A DNA stretch of 64,000 nucleotides, from contig NZ_CP136420.1 in assembly GCF_045278715.1 (NCBI RefSeq), positions 2,294,001 through 2,358,000 on the forward strand, given 5' to 3'. Below the pieces are notes generated by a model, which did no database searches, was not told the DNA's origin, and saw nothing but the letters and a program-made list of their open reading frames with translations. Position numbers and translations under genes: made by a program. The stretch comes from Neomoorella carbonis (GTDB lineage: Bacteria; Bacillota; DSM-521; Neomoorellales; Neomoorellaceae). Each line of letters starts with the position of its first letter. The stretch's first letter is position 1. This document shows, one piece after another, positions 8,982 through 17,808 of this stretch.

Positions 8982-9004
8982 TAGCAATACCCCCTGATAA
9001 CGAT

Positions 9005-9841
9005 TTATTTAATTGGATGGACCAGGCCCTCCGGGTACTGGCGCATGAAACCGTTCAGGTATACTACCGCCCCCAGGAGGACCCCGGCCTCTACCAATCG
9101 CCGCCCTGTTTCTATTCCCCTTTCCAGGGCTGCGGTCCGTAATTCTTCCGGCAGGGGACCGACGGCCGTGGTCACCAGGAGTTCCGGGATATCGGTGTCC
9201 GGGTCAAGCTCCCGCGCCGGCCGGCGCTGGATCAACGGGGTATCTACATTCACCGCGTTTCCCAGGACGGTGGCACAGGCGTCGGCAACCGCCGCCGAAG
9301 AAGCGACAGCCACGGCCGCATCGGCAATGCCCAGGGTAAAGCTGCGCCCGCCCCGGCCGCTGGTGGCCACGCCGCCGATACGATCTCCCGCTCTAATGTC
9401 CAGGTAATGGGTTGGCGGCGCCCCCAGGCGCGGGGCGATGCCGACCCGGGTCTTCTCACCCCTGCTGAGACGGATGGCGATATCGCCGCCGTTATTGACC
9501 AGGACTTTGGTCGCCCCCTGTTTTACCAGGTAATCGCCAACCAGTTCCGCCATGGTACCGGCGACCGCTGCCATGGGGGTAAGATCCGGATCCCCTGCGG
9601 TTTTAACGGCGGCATACATCCTGTCCAGGACCCGCGGCCAGCCTCCGGGATTGGTAAGCAGGGGCCAGGGCTTCCGGGCGATGGGCAGGTAGCGTTTTAA
9701 ATCCTCCAGCCATTCTGTTACCAGTCCTTCCAGCCGGTGCCATTCCCGTCCCAGAGGCTGCCCCCGGCGTTCAGCCATAATGCTCATCTGCACCGGGCCT
9801 ATATCCAGCAGAGCGCGAAAGGGGTCCAGCAATTGGAACAT
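9005..9841 (-). CDS. UPF0280 (ApbE-like) protein coupled to hnr
   Basis: A 278-residue UPF0280 protein; the family is structurally related to ApbE, the FAD:protein FMN transferase. The VNNGGDIAI motif near residue 120 and the ATSGRGGRSFTLGIADA stretch near 165, followed by an Ala-rich SSAAVADACATVLGNAV helix, match the flavin-transferase core. The ATG shares one base with the stop of the 6-hydroxynicotinate reductase gene (TAATG), the strongest form of translational coupling. The reductase of E. barkeri was reported to hold covalently bound flavin, so this protein is a candidate flavin transferase for it. That link is inference. Confidence 0.8.
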   Translation of the reverse strand: MFQLLDPFRALLDIGPVQMSIMAERRGQPLGREWHRLEGLVTEWLEDLKRYLPIARKPWPLLTNPGGWPRVLDRMYAAVKTAGDPDLTPMAAVAGTMAELVGDYLVKQGATKVLVNNGGDIAIRLSRGEKTRVGIAPRLGAPPTHYLDIRAGDRIGGVATSGRGGRSFTLGIADAAVAVASSAAVADACATVLGNAVNVDTPLIQRRPARELDPDTDIPELLVTTAVGPLPEELRTAALERGIETGRRLVEAGVLLGAVVYLNGFMRQYPEGLVHPIK

Positions 9842-11352
9842 TAATCCCTGACCCCGGCTACAACTTCTTCCACAGGGCGCAGGCGGTGTAAGTGGCCGCC
9901 TATACGCTCATAGGTGCTCTTCAACATGGTATATTCCACCGGAGCCACCGTAGCCGGCGTCGGCACCCAGTAAAAGGCCTCCGGGGCAGCCACCTTTTCC
10001 ACATCCACCATGAAATTGATGCCGCCACCGGGCAGGAGCATGGCCGGCGCTCCCCCTATGGTCAGTTTTATTTCACCCCGGTGGACGGCCCTGGTAAGCT
10101 CTACCGGCAATGTAGTCACCCCGGCCCGGGCCGAACCGCCGGTACCGCCGACGTACAGGGCCGAGACCCTGGCTTCCTCGCAGTTGGAAGCGATAAGCTC
10201 GATTACCCTGCGCACCTCCGGTGTAAGGGGTATCTCCCGGACATCCCCGTCAGGCTGTACCTCAAACAGAGCTGCCTTACGGGCCGTAGTTTCGGTGACG
10301 AGGATGCGCATCCCCGGCCTGGCGACATTCATATCAACGGCTTTGATGGCCTGGCGGGGATCGGTAATGGCCGTACCTCCCCAACCATTGCCGGGATCGC
10401 CGAAATATCGACCGCGGGTGCTCTTGCGCCCGGCCGGGATGACGCCGCTATAGGTCATCCCCACCTCCTGGCCGGCCAGGTGCTCGGAAAAGAGGCCGAT
10501 AATATGGTGGTCAAGGATAATGGCTTCATCCACAACCCCTTTCAGGTCGCGGGCAAAAAGGCCGATGGTGGCGCTGCCACACCCCACCCGCATGGTGGTA
10601 TCCTCCTGGCCGTCGATCACCGGGCGGTGGCCCACCTGAAGTTCTAATGTGCTGCCATTTTCAACCTTCAGAACAACCCGCCGGCCGTTGGCCAGGTCGA
10701 CAATCGTCCGGGCGGCCATAAAACCCGATTTGCCTGTTAAGAGATTGGCGCCGCCGATATAGAGCATTTTTGAGCCGTATTCCTCGGTATCGACCATGCC
10801 CACTACCTGACCTTCACGGCGGACCCTGGCACCTTCCTCGCCAATATGAAAGTTGGTATCGATCTTGACCTTAATACCGCTATAACTTAAAGGAGCTTCC
10901 GTAACTACGGTTACAACCTCGATGCCGCCCCGCTGGCCCTGGACGATATAGGGTGCCGGGCGCGGGCAGGGATACTCGGTTCCGGCACCGATGGCCGTGA
11001 TTAAGGGCCATTCTATTTCCGGTGGCGGCAGGGTGGGTTTAGGTACGCTGGTTACCAGCGGCCGGTTGCGGACCAGTTGCCCTTTAATATTGGTATAACG
11101 GCGGCAGGCGCCGGTAAAACCCTCCTGAACCTGGCACTGGACCGGACAGTGGCTGCAGGTGACACTCCCGGCCGGGGGTTTAGCCTCTTTCTGCGCCGCT
11201 CCCCGGTTGCAGACCCGGGTGCAAATGCCGCAGGAAGAGCAACCCGCGCCGATGTTAGCCTTTTTCCCTTCAATGGTAATACACCCCAGGGGGCAATTCC
11301 GGGCACAGAGGCCGCATCCGTTACATAATTCCAGGTCAATCCTGACCATCAT
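9841..11352 (-). CDS. hnr: 6-hydroxynicotinate reductase
   Basis: A 503-residue iron-sulfur flavoprotein that reduces 6-hydroxynicotinate to 1,4,5,6-tetrahydro-6-oxonicotinate with ferredoxin. The first ~60 residues are a 2x[4Fe-4S] ferredoxin domain (CNGCGLCARNCP and CSSCGICTRVC). A third cysteine group, CSHCPVQCQVQEG followed by GACRR, is at about 72-90. The remaining ~400 residues form the conserved HNR core. Length and cysteine pattern agree with the E. barkeri enzyme, which has two [4Fe-4S], one [2Fe-2S] and a covalent flavin. No canonical ApbE target (D-x-x-S/T-G-A-T) is visible; the nearest is GCGSATIG around residue 275. GGAGG precedes two adjacent ATG codons. Confidence 0.9.
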   Translation of the reverse strand: MMVRIDLELCNGCGLCARNCPLGCITIEGKKANIGAGCSSCGICTRVCNRGAAQKEAKPPAGSVTCSHCPVQCQVQEGFTGACRRYTNIKGQLVRNRPLVTSVPKPTLPPPEIEWPLITAIGAGTEYPCPRPAPYIVQGQRGGIEVVTVVTEAPLSYSGIKVKIDTNFHIGEEGARVRREGQVVGMVDTEEYGSKMLYIGGANLLTGKSGFMAARTIVDLANGRRVVLKVENGSTLELQVGHRPVIDGQEDTTMRVGCGSATIGLFARDLKGVVDEAIILDHHIIGLFSEHLAGQEVGMTYSGVIPAGRKSTRGRYFGDPGNGWGGTAITDPRQAIKAVDMNVARPGMRILVTETTARKAALFEVQPDGDVREIPLTPEVRRVIELIASNCEEARVSALYVGGTGGSARAGVTTLPVELTRAVHRGEIKLTIGGAPAMLLPGGGINFMVDVEKVAAPEAFYWVPTPATVAPVEYTMLKSTYERIGGHLHRLRPVEEVVAGVRD

Positions 11353-11365
11353 CCAGGCCTCCAGC

Positions 11366-12529
11366 TTATTTTTTAATACTTACCTTTCTGGTAGCCGGCG
11401 GCGTGTTCCGGCTCTTTTCAACCTTGATTTCTCCGTCGACCAGGACCAGGGCCACCCCGGGCAGGTCGCCGGCAGCCAGGGCACCCAGGGCATCCCTTCC
11501 CACCGAACCCATGGGAGCGTCCATAAGTACCAGGTCGGCTTCTTTCCCTGGAGCGATAACACCGGTGTTGAGGCCGTAGACGCGGGCTGTATTACCCGTA
11601 GCCGCCGCTATTGCCTCGGCAGCCGGAATCCCTGATACCGAGGCCAGGAAGGCAATATTCCTCAAGATACCAAGGGGAATAATGCCGCTGCCGGATGGTG
11701 AATCGTTGCCCATGATCAGGCGGTGCAGCTCGTTGCGTTCCTTCAACCTTTTAGCCATCAGGTCGGCGATGCGGAAGTTGCCGCACTGGACCATTTCCAC
11801 CGCAAAATCCGTCTCATCGATGATTTTGATAACCTCTTCCTCCGGGATGGCTGTGGGGCCGCCGTTGAGGTGGGAGACGACATCCGGTTTGGTGGCCATG
11901 ACCTGGGCCGCGGTAACCGTCGAGCTGCCGGGTATAGAAGTGCCACCGGTGTGCATGGCTACTTTAAAGCCGTATTTATGAGCCCACTCCACCATGGGCG
12001 CCGCCTGTTCCGCCGTTTTGACGCCGCCCAGGCCGATCTCGCCTACCAGCCAGACACCTGCCGCTGCCAGTTCGGCAAAGTCGGCTTCCGTCAAACCCGG
12101 TTCCAGGATGAGGGCCCCGCCGTGGACTTTTACTCCCCCCGGCCGGGCGTTGGCAAAGGATTTGTGGGCTAAAACAGCCAGGGCTTTGGTACCGGCCGGG
12201 TCTTTAGGCCGTCCAGGGGTGTGGGCCTCACCGGCGGAAATCATGGTAGTCACACCGCCATGAAGGGAACTGGAAATATAATCCGCAGTTTTTTGCCGGG
12301 GCGTGTAATCCCCCAGGACCGGGTGAACGTGGGAGTCAATCAGTCCTGGCGTCACGGTCATCCCGCCGGCGTCGATTGTCACCTCCGGGCTTATTCCCTG
12401 GAGAATGTCCTCGCCCCCCACAGCGGCAATCAGGCCGTCTTTTATAAGAATGGTATCACCCTCCAGCAGGGGTTGATTGATGTCACCGCTGACAATGGTG
12501 CCGATGTTTTTAATAGCCACCATGCTCAT
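11366..12529 (-). CDS. ena: Enamidase (1,4,5,6-tetrahydro-6-oxonicotinate hydrolase)
   Basis: A 387-residue amidohydrolase-superfamily enzyme. It hydrolyses the cyclic enamide to ammonia and 2-formylglutarate. Metal ligands are recognisable: H67 and H69 (SHVHP), E164 (VGEIGLGG), H193 (AMHTGG), H220 (VSHLNGG) and the catalytic aspartate D276 (GNDSPSG). A glutamate in place of the usual carboxylated lysine fits the binuclear Fe-Zn site described for E. barkeri enamidase. The start overlaps the ndhM stop by 4 nt (ATGA) with GGAGG upstream. Confidence 0.9.
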   Translation of the reverse strand: MSMVAIKNIGTIVSGDINQPLLEGDTILIKDGLIAAVGGEDILQGISPEVTIDAGGMTVTPGLIDSHVHPVLGDYTPRQKTADYISSSLHGGVTTMISAGEAHTPGRPKDPAGTKALAVLAHKSFANARPGGVKVHGGALILEPGLTEADFAELAAAGVWLVGEIGLGGVKTAEQAAPMVEWAHKYGFKVAMHTGGTSIPGSSTVTAAQVMATKPDVVSHLNGGPTAIPEEEVIKIIDETDFAVEMVQCGNFRIADLMAKRLKERNELHRLIMGNDSPSGSGIIPLGILRNIAFLASVSGIPAAEAIAAATGNTARVYGLNTGVIAPGKEADLVLMDAPMGSVGRDALGALAAGDLPGVALVLVDGEIKVEKSRNTPPATRKVSIKK

Positions 12530-13530
12530 TTGCCATCATCCTCCTTCTCCTCGCTGGACTTTTTTATTTCTGCCACAACCCTTTCGGGCGTTAGCGGCAA
12601 ATCATAGAAGCGAATTCCCAACGCGTCGGCTACGGCATTGGCGATGGCTGCCGCCGTGGGCACCAGGGCTGGTTCCCCCACCCCTTTGGCACCGTAAGGT
12701 CCGCTGGGTTCCGGCTCTTCGATAATAATCGGGAATATCTCTGGTACATCCATAGCCGTCGGCATCAGGTAGGTGGAAAAAGCCGGGTTTTGAATCTCGC
12801 CTTCTTTAACTACAACTTCCTCCATAAGGGCGTAGCCAATTCCCATACAGCAACCGCCCTCAATTTGTCCTTCAACATTCTGCGGGTTAACGGCCTGGCC
12901 TACATCATGGGCGGCAACTATTCTTTTAACTTCTACGATACCTGTTTCCGTGTCCACTTCGACCTCGGCCACCTGGGTGGCAAAAGCATAAGTGGCATAG
13001 GGTATACCCTGGCCGGTAGCCGGGTCCAGTCTGGTAGTGGCGGGGTTGAACCAGCCGTGACCCAGGGTTAAAATCCCTTCACCCCGGCATTTAGCGATAA
13101 CTTCTTTAATGCTTAGACCGGCCGGTTCTTCACCATGCCATACCTGTCCGTTTTTCAGGCTGATTTCTTCCGGCGGCACCCCCAGGACAGCCGCAGCCCT
13201 GGTGATAACCTCTTGCCTGGCCTTCCGGGCCGCCTCAAGAACTGCATTTCCCGATATATATGTCTGGCGGGAAGCCGAGGTTGCTCCGGCATCCGGGGTA
13301 ACACCTGTATCCCCAGCCACAACAACTACATCTTCAACGGCAACCCCCAGGGTCTCAGCTGCTATCTGGGCCAGAATGGTACTGGATCCCTGGCCGATAT
13401 CGGCGCAGCCCGTCAGGACGATAACTGTGCCATCGTCGAGGAAATCCACAAAAGCACCCGCGGGGTTGGGAAGACCCGTATTACCAATACCGTACCACAT
13501 GCAGCCGATGCCAAAACCGCGCTTCTTCAC
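12526..13530 (-). CDS. ndhM: Nicotinate dehydrogenase, medium molybdopterin subunit
   Basis: A 334-residue protein equal to the C-terminal half of the molybdenum-binding subunit of xanthine dehydrogenase-family enzymes. It contains the GCADIGQGSSTILAQIAAE cofactor-binding region near residues 41-60 and GPYGAKGVGEPALVP near 275-290. In E. barkeri the molybdopterin protein is likewise split into NdhL and NdhM, and the enzyme holds labile selenium rather than selenocysteine. Nicotinate is hydroxylated to 6-hydroxynicotinate. It overlaps ndhL by 4 nt. Confidence 0.9.
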   Translation of the reverse strand: MKKRGFGIGCMWYGIGNTGLPNPAGAFVDFLDDGTVIVLTGCADIGQGSSTILAQIAAETLGVAVEDVVVVAGDTGVTPDAGATSASRQTYISGNAVLEAARKARQEVITRAAAVLGVPPEEISLKNGQVWHGEEPAGLSIKEVIAKCRGEGILTLGHGWFNPATTRLDPATGQGIPYATYAFATQVAEVEVDTETGIVEVKRIVAAHDVGQAVNPQNVEGQIEGGCCMGIGYALMEEVVVKEGEIQNPAFSTYLMPTAMDVPEIFPIIIEEPEPSGPYGAKGVGEPALVPTAAAIANAVADALGIRFYDLPLTPERVVAEIKKSSEEKEDDGK

Positions 13531-14810
13531 CTGCCATCACCCCCCAGGCCGGGCATAACTTCCAGGGCCCTGGCCCAGGCTGCCTCCAGGGTTTTGGCAA
13601 TGCCTACGCTATTGGTTAATTTCTGCCCGGTGGCGGTAATCGAACCAGGGCGTAAAACATTCCGCCGCCTGATTTCCAGGGGACTCATTTTCAGCTCCCG
13701 CGCCAGCAAATCCATCTGGCTCTCATAAACAAAGGCTATCTGAGGAGTACCGAAACCGCGCATGGCGCCACTGAAGGGGTTATTGGTATATACACAGAAG
13801 GCCTCTATATCAACATTGGGTACCTCGTAAGGGCCGGTAGCGTGTACCGCCGCCCGGGTCAATGTCGCCGGGCCATAAGAGGCGTAGGCCCCTGTATCGC
13901 CAAAAATCCTCGCTTTAACCGCCAGCAATTGCCCATCTTCTGCTGCTGCGCTGGTATATTCGACAATGAAGGGATGCCTTTTGGCGGTGGCCACAAAAGA
14001 TTCTTGCCGGTCATAAACCATCTTCACCGGCCGGCCCAGCTTCAGGGCGGCCAGGCCCAGAAAACACTGGACGGAGATATCCAGTTTACCGCCAAAACCT
14101 CCACCGGTCGCCGTCTGGATCACCCGCACTTTATTTAATGGCAGCCCCAGGACGCGGGCGACATCCCTGCGGTCATAGTGAGGATTCTGCGTCGATGCTT
14201 TGATAATCAAAATATCATTTTCCAGATAGGCAATACCGGCTTCAGTTTCGATGTAGCCGTGCTCCACCCGCTGGGTGGTATACCGCCTGCTTACTACCGC
14301 AGCTGCCTGTTCCAGGGCCGCTTCGACGTTACCCCTTTTGATTTTCGTTACCGTAAGGATATTCCCACTATCATGAATCGCCGGGGCTCCTGCGGCCATA
14401 GCCGAATGGATGTCAAACAGGGGCGGCAGTTCTTCAATTTCTACTTCAATAGCATCCAGCGCTACTACAGCGCTGCCTTCATCCTCTGCGGCTACCAGGG
14501 CTATGGCGTCCCCTTTGAAACGTATTTTATTGGTAAGGACCGGTTGATCTTTGACGATAATGCCGTAACTATTGATACCGGGAATATCGGCATGGGTAAA
14601 CACAGCAGTTACACCAGGTATCTTTAAGGCCCGGGAGGCGTCTATCTTCTTCACCAGGCCGTGGGCCACTTTGCTCCGCAGGACCTTAAGGTGCAGGGCG
14701 CCCGGTATATCCAGATCAGCTGCATATCGCGTCTGGCCCGTTACTTTTCCGAAAGCGTCCACCCTTGGTACTGACCGGCCGACAATATTTTTTTCAAACA
14801 CTGGCAGCAC
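13527..14810 (-). CDS. ndhL: Nicotinate dehydrogenase, large molybdopterin subunit
   Basis: A 427-residue N-terminal half of a xanthine dehydrogenase-type molybdenum subunit. The GRSVPRVDAFGKVTGQTRYAAD start, the TGGGFGGKLDI pterin-contact motif around residue 235 and MRGFGTPQ around 345 are typical. It stops after the RRRNVLRPGS helix and is completed by NdhM on a separate chain. The ATG lies inside the end of ndhS (17-nt overlap), placing it in one translation unit with ndhF, ndhS and ndhM. Confidence 0.9.
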   Translation of the reverse strand: MLPVFEKNIVGRSVPRVDAFGKVTGQTRYAADLDIPGALHLKVLRSKVAHGLVKKIDASRALKIPGVTAVFTHADIPGINSYGIIVKDQPVLTNKIRFKGDAIALVAAEDEGSAVVALDAIEVEIEELPPLFDIHSAMAAGAPAIHDSGNILTVTKIKRGNVEAALEQAAAVVSRRYTTQRVEHGYIETEAGIAYLENDILIIKASTQNPHYDRRDVARVLGLPLNKVRVIQTATGGGFGGKLDISVQCFLGLAALKLGRPVKMVYDRQESFVATAKRHPFIVEYTSAAAEDGQLLAVKARIFGDTGAYASYGPATLTRAAVHATGPYEVPNVDIEAFCVYTNNPFSGAMRGFGTPQIAFVYESQMDLLARELKMSPLEIRRRNVLRPGSITATGQKLTNSVGIAKTLEAAWARALEVMPGLGGDGR

Positions 14811-15288
14811 CTGCTTCCATTTTTAATTTAGATGCTGCTATCTCCACAGCCTTTATGATCTTGGCATAACCGGTACAACGGCAAAGGTTGCCGGAAATCG
14901 CCCGGGCTATTTCCTGGCGGTCAGGGTTGGGGTTGTGATCCAGGAGCACTTTTGCCGCCAGAATCATCCCGGGGGTGCAAAAACCGCACTGGACAGCGCC
15001 GGCCTCTATAAAGGCTTCCTGCAATGGATGAAGCTTCCCTTCGGCGGCAATACCTTCTATAGTAACTACTTCTTTACCCTGAGCCTGAGGCGCCAGCACC
15101 AGGCAGGAATCCACCAGTTCGCCATCGAGGATCACGGAACAGGCGCCGCACTCGCCCTCGCCACAACCTTCTTTGGTGCCTGTCAGATGTAAAACATCTC
15201 GTAATACATCCAGCAGCCGCAATCCGGGGTCAATATCTACTGCCACCTGTTCACCATTGACCTTCATTTCCAGATGAAATACTGCCAT
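14794..15288 (-). CDS. ndhS: Nicotinate dehydrogenase, 2x[2Fe-2S] subunit
   Basis: A 164-residue small iron-sulfur subunit. The plant-ferredoxin-like cluster motif CGEGECGACSVILDG, closed by a later cysteine, is near residues 42-62. The second cluster is bound by CGFCTPGM near 99-106 and by CRCTG near 136-140. It passes electrons from molybdenum to the flavin subunit. The start shares a base with the ndhF stop (TAATG), indicating coupled translation and a fixed subunit ratio. Confidence 0.92.
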   Translation of the reverse strand: MAVFHLEMKVNGEQVAVDIDPGLRLLDVLRDVLHLTGTKEGCGEGECGACSVILDGELVDSCLVLAPQAQGKEVVTIEGIAAEGKLHPLQEAFIEAGAVQCGFCTPGMILAAKVLLDHNPNPDRQEIARAISGNLCRCTGYAKIIKAVEIAASKLKMEAGAASV

Positions 15289-16163
15289 TATGTCACCACC
15301 TGACCGTTGCCAAAAAACAACCTGGTTAATAAATCTCGGGCTATCCCCTTGACCGCTTCCCGTTTATACGGTGCTGAGGGACGCGAACCCAGCATCCTCG
15401 CTACTTCCTGCTCCGCTTCGCTGGTAAACTCCTCAAGTAAAGAGGCTGCAGGCTTTTGCCCTTCCAGCACCTTTTCTAAAACTTGACTGCGGGAAGGATT
15501 GGGGCCTACGGCACCCAGAGCCACCCTGGCCCTGGTTATAATGCCGTCCTCCAGGGTAATAATTACGGCCATATTCATTCTGGCTATAGCCAGGGCCTTG
15601 CGCCGCCCCAATTTGATAAATCCGCTTCGGCTTCCAGGCGGCAGTTCGCTGAAGAAGACCTCCTGGATAATTTCCTGGGGTTGAATACTGGTCTTACCCG
15701 CGCCACATAGTAACTCCCCAACAGGGACTACCCTTGTCCCCTGGCTGGAAACCAGCCTGGCCTTCGCCTCAAGTGCTATCAGGGCCGTTACCGTATCGGC
15801 TGCCGGCGAGGCATTGGCGATATTACCGCCAATAGTTCCCTGGTTTCTTATCTGCGGCGAGCCGACTGTAGACGCTGCTTCCGCCAGCAAAGGCACCCGC
15901 TTCTTGATTAACGGAGATAATTCCAGCTGGCTAAAGGTGGTCAGGCTGCCAAGATGTATCTCCCGGCCTTCTTCCTTTATCCCCTTTAATTCCTCTAACC
16001 GGGATAGATCCAGGAAGCCCTTTATTCTCAATTCGCCCTGGCGCGCAGCAGGTATAAGATCTGTTCCTCCGGCCAGGGGGCGTAATTGGCCTCCGGCAAC
16101 CGCTAATATATCCAGGGCCTTCATGAGCTCTACCGGTTGGTAAAATTCCTTTAGCTTGAGCAC
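15288..16163 (-). CDS. ndhF: Nicotinate dehydrogenase, FAD subunit
   Basis: About 291 residues of the CO-dehydrogenase-flavoprotein family. FAD-binding motifs are LAGGTDLIPAARQGE near residue 30 and TIGGNIANASPAADT near 110. It probably reduces NADP with electrons from NdhS. The frame is open further upstream. The GTG at 16163 is preferred because it puts the family start (LKLKEFYQP) a few residues in and has AAGGGACGAG upstream. An ATG at 16211 giving 16 more residues is the alternative. The importer gene ends at 16234. Confidence 0.88.
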   Translation of the reverse strand: MLKLKEFYQPVELMKALDILAVAGGQLRPLAGGTDLIPAARQGELRIKGFLDLSRLEELKGIKEEGREIHLGSLTTFSQLELSPLIKKRVPLLAEAASTVGSPQIRNQGTIGGNIANASPAADTVTALIALEAKARLVSSQGTRVVPVGELLCGAGKTSIQPQEIIQEVFFSELPPGSRSGFIKLGRRKALAIARMNMAVIITLEDGIITRARVALGAVGPNPSRSQVLEKVLEGQKPAASLLEEFTSEAEQEVARMLGSRPSAPYKREAVKGIARDLLTRLFFGNGQVVT

Positions 16164-16233
16164 CTTTATCTCGTCCCTTATTTTTGGTTTTTCAGGCGCG
16201 GAAATCCACATGGGGTCCCCGCGCCCATTACCC

Positions 16234-17574
16234 TTACATCGTCGCCAGTTCCTCCAGGGTCTTGCCCTTCGTTTCAATACCCAGGAGCAGCATGCCCAGA
16301 GCGGTGATTATAAAAACGACGGCGATGAGAATAAAAATCATCGGGTAGGCAACGGCCTGGCCCATGACCACAATCATCTGGCCGATAATAACCGGTGCCA
16401 GGATAGCGCCGAGGCGGCCGCAGGCGGAAGCCCAGCCGGAACCGGTAGCCCGGATAGCCGTCGGGTACATTTCCGGCGTATAGGCATACAGGACGCCCCA
16501 CGCGCCCAAGTTAAAGAAGTAGACAGCCAATCCCCACCAAATTATCTGGCTGGTGGTAGTACTCAAGGAGAACATGTAGGCCGCCACACCGCTTAAAATG
16601 AGGTAGGATACCAGGGTGGCTTTACGTCCAATCTTCTCTACCAGATAGGCGGCGCTGAAATAGCCCGGTATCTGGCCCAGGGTCATGATCAGTACATACT
16701 CAAAGCTCTTGATAATGGCAAAGCCTTTTCCTACCATTAAGGAAGGCAACCAGGTGACAATGCCATAATAGGAAAAATTAATACCAAACCATAAGATCCA
16801 CAGACAGAGGGTACGCCGGGCATAACGGGAGGACCAGAGATCGGTAAATTTTGCTTTGACAGCCGTCTCGGCCGCAGCTGCCGCCGGGCTGACCGTTACC
16901 TTGGCAGGGTCAACGCCGCAGCTCCTCTCGATTTTTTCTACTATTTCCCGTGCTTCATCTTCCTTGCCGATCTTCTCGAGATAGCGAGGGGACTCGGGTA
17001 AAGCCCGCCGCAGGACGGCGGCGTAAAGGGCCGGCAGGGATCCGACAAAGAAGGCCAGGCGCCAGCCCCAGTAGGGAACGGCCAAGTAACCGATAAGTGC
17101 AGCGGCAATCCAACCGAAAGCCCAAAAGCTTTCTAGTAGCACCGCTATCCTCCCGCGGTGCTGGGCAGGCGAAAACTCGCTGGCCAGGGTAAAGGCTACC
17201 GGTACCTCAGCGCCTAAACCTAAACCAACTAGAAAACGCAGGATCATAAGCATTGTATAATTAGTGGCTAAACCGCACAGGAAAGTAGCAATGCCGTAGA
17301 AAATAAGTGTTAAGTTAAAAACTCTCTTCCTTCCCCAGAGGTCGCTCAGGCTCCCGCCGAAAACAGCCCCTAATGCCATACCCAAAAGGCCGATACTGCC
17401 CAGGGCTCCCATCTGGGTGGCTGTCAGGTGCCACTCTTTACCTACAGCCGGCAAGACAAAAGCTACCAGCCCTACGTCCATGGCGTCAAAGAGCCAGCCA
17501 ATACCGCAAATTAAGACCATCTTGTAATGAAAGGCGCTCAGGGGTAACCGTTCCAGACGTTCGGCAACGCTCAA
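16234..17574 (-). CDS. NiaP-like MFS transporter, probable nicotinate importer
   Basis: A 446-residue major facilitator with about 12 hydrophobic segments. The MFS signature DLWGRKRVFNLTL follows TM2, and LPESPRYLEKIGKEDEA is at the start of the central loop, as in the NiaP niacin transporters and related organic acid/sugar porters. As first gene of the nicotinate cluster it is the likely substrate uptake system. Translation starts at a TTG (17574) with a strong AAAGGAGG site 9 nt upstream. A sigma-54 promoter lies about 120 bp upstream, so this gene leads the operon. Confidence 0.8.
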   Translation of the reverse strand: MSVAERLERLPLSAFHYKMVLICGIGWLFDAMDVGLVAFVLPAVGKEWHLTATQMGALGSIGLLGMALGAVFGGSLSDLWGRKRVFNLTLIFYGIATFLCGLATNYTMLMILRFLVGLGLGAEVPVAFTLASEFSPAQHRGRIAVLLESFWAFGWIAAALIGYLAVPYWGWRLAFFVGSLPALYAAVLRRALPESPRYLEKIGKEDEAREIVEKIERSCGVDPAKVTVSPAAAAAETAVKAKFTDLWSSRYARRTLCLWILWFGINFSYYGIVTWLPSLMVGKGFAIIKSFEYVLIMTLGQIPGYFSAAYLVEKIGRKATLVSYLILSGVAAYMFSLSTTTSQIIWWGLAVYFFNLGAWGVLYAYTPEMYPTAIRATGSGWASACGRLGAILAPVIIGQMIVVMGQAVAYPMIFILIAVVFIITALGMLLLGIETKGKTLEELATM

Positions 17575-17691
17575 ATGATTTACCTCCTTTTAACAAAAAA
17601 TGGATGATTAAATAATTTGGTTATAGTGTTATTTTTGCTTTACCAACCCACCACCTTGCTTAAAAAGTTTACCGCCTCACACTTCATATAC

Positions 17692-17708
17692 ATGCAAAAA
17701 ATATGCCA
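17692..17708 (-). promoter_or_regulatory. Sigma-54 (-24/-12) promoter of the nicotinate operon
   Basis: Read on the minus strand the sequence is TGGCAT-ATTTT-TTGCAT. GG (17707-17706) and GC (17695-17694) are separated by exactly 10 nt, against the consensus TGGCAC-N5-TTGC(A/T). Transcription would start near 17682 and run into the importer gene. A sigma-54 activator gene ends 101 bp away. A perfect 10-bp palindrome TAAACGTTTA at 17745-17754 lies about 50 bp upstream of the -24 box and is a candidate activator site. Confidence 0.8.
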
Positions 17709-17808
17709 CAAACAAATCGAGGAGATGCCTGGGTCTGATAATTGTAAACGTTTAATTATTGTTTTACTGATCGAACATGCGTTTTAAAAATGATACAATT
17801 TGCAGCGC

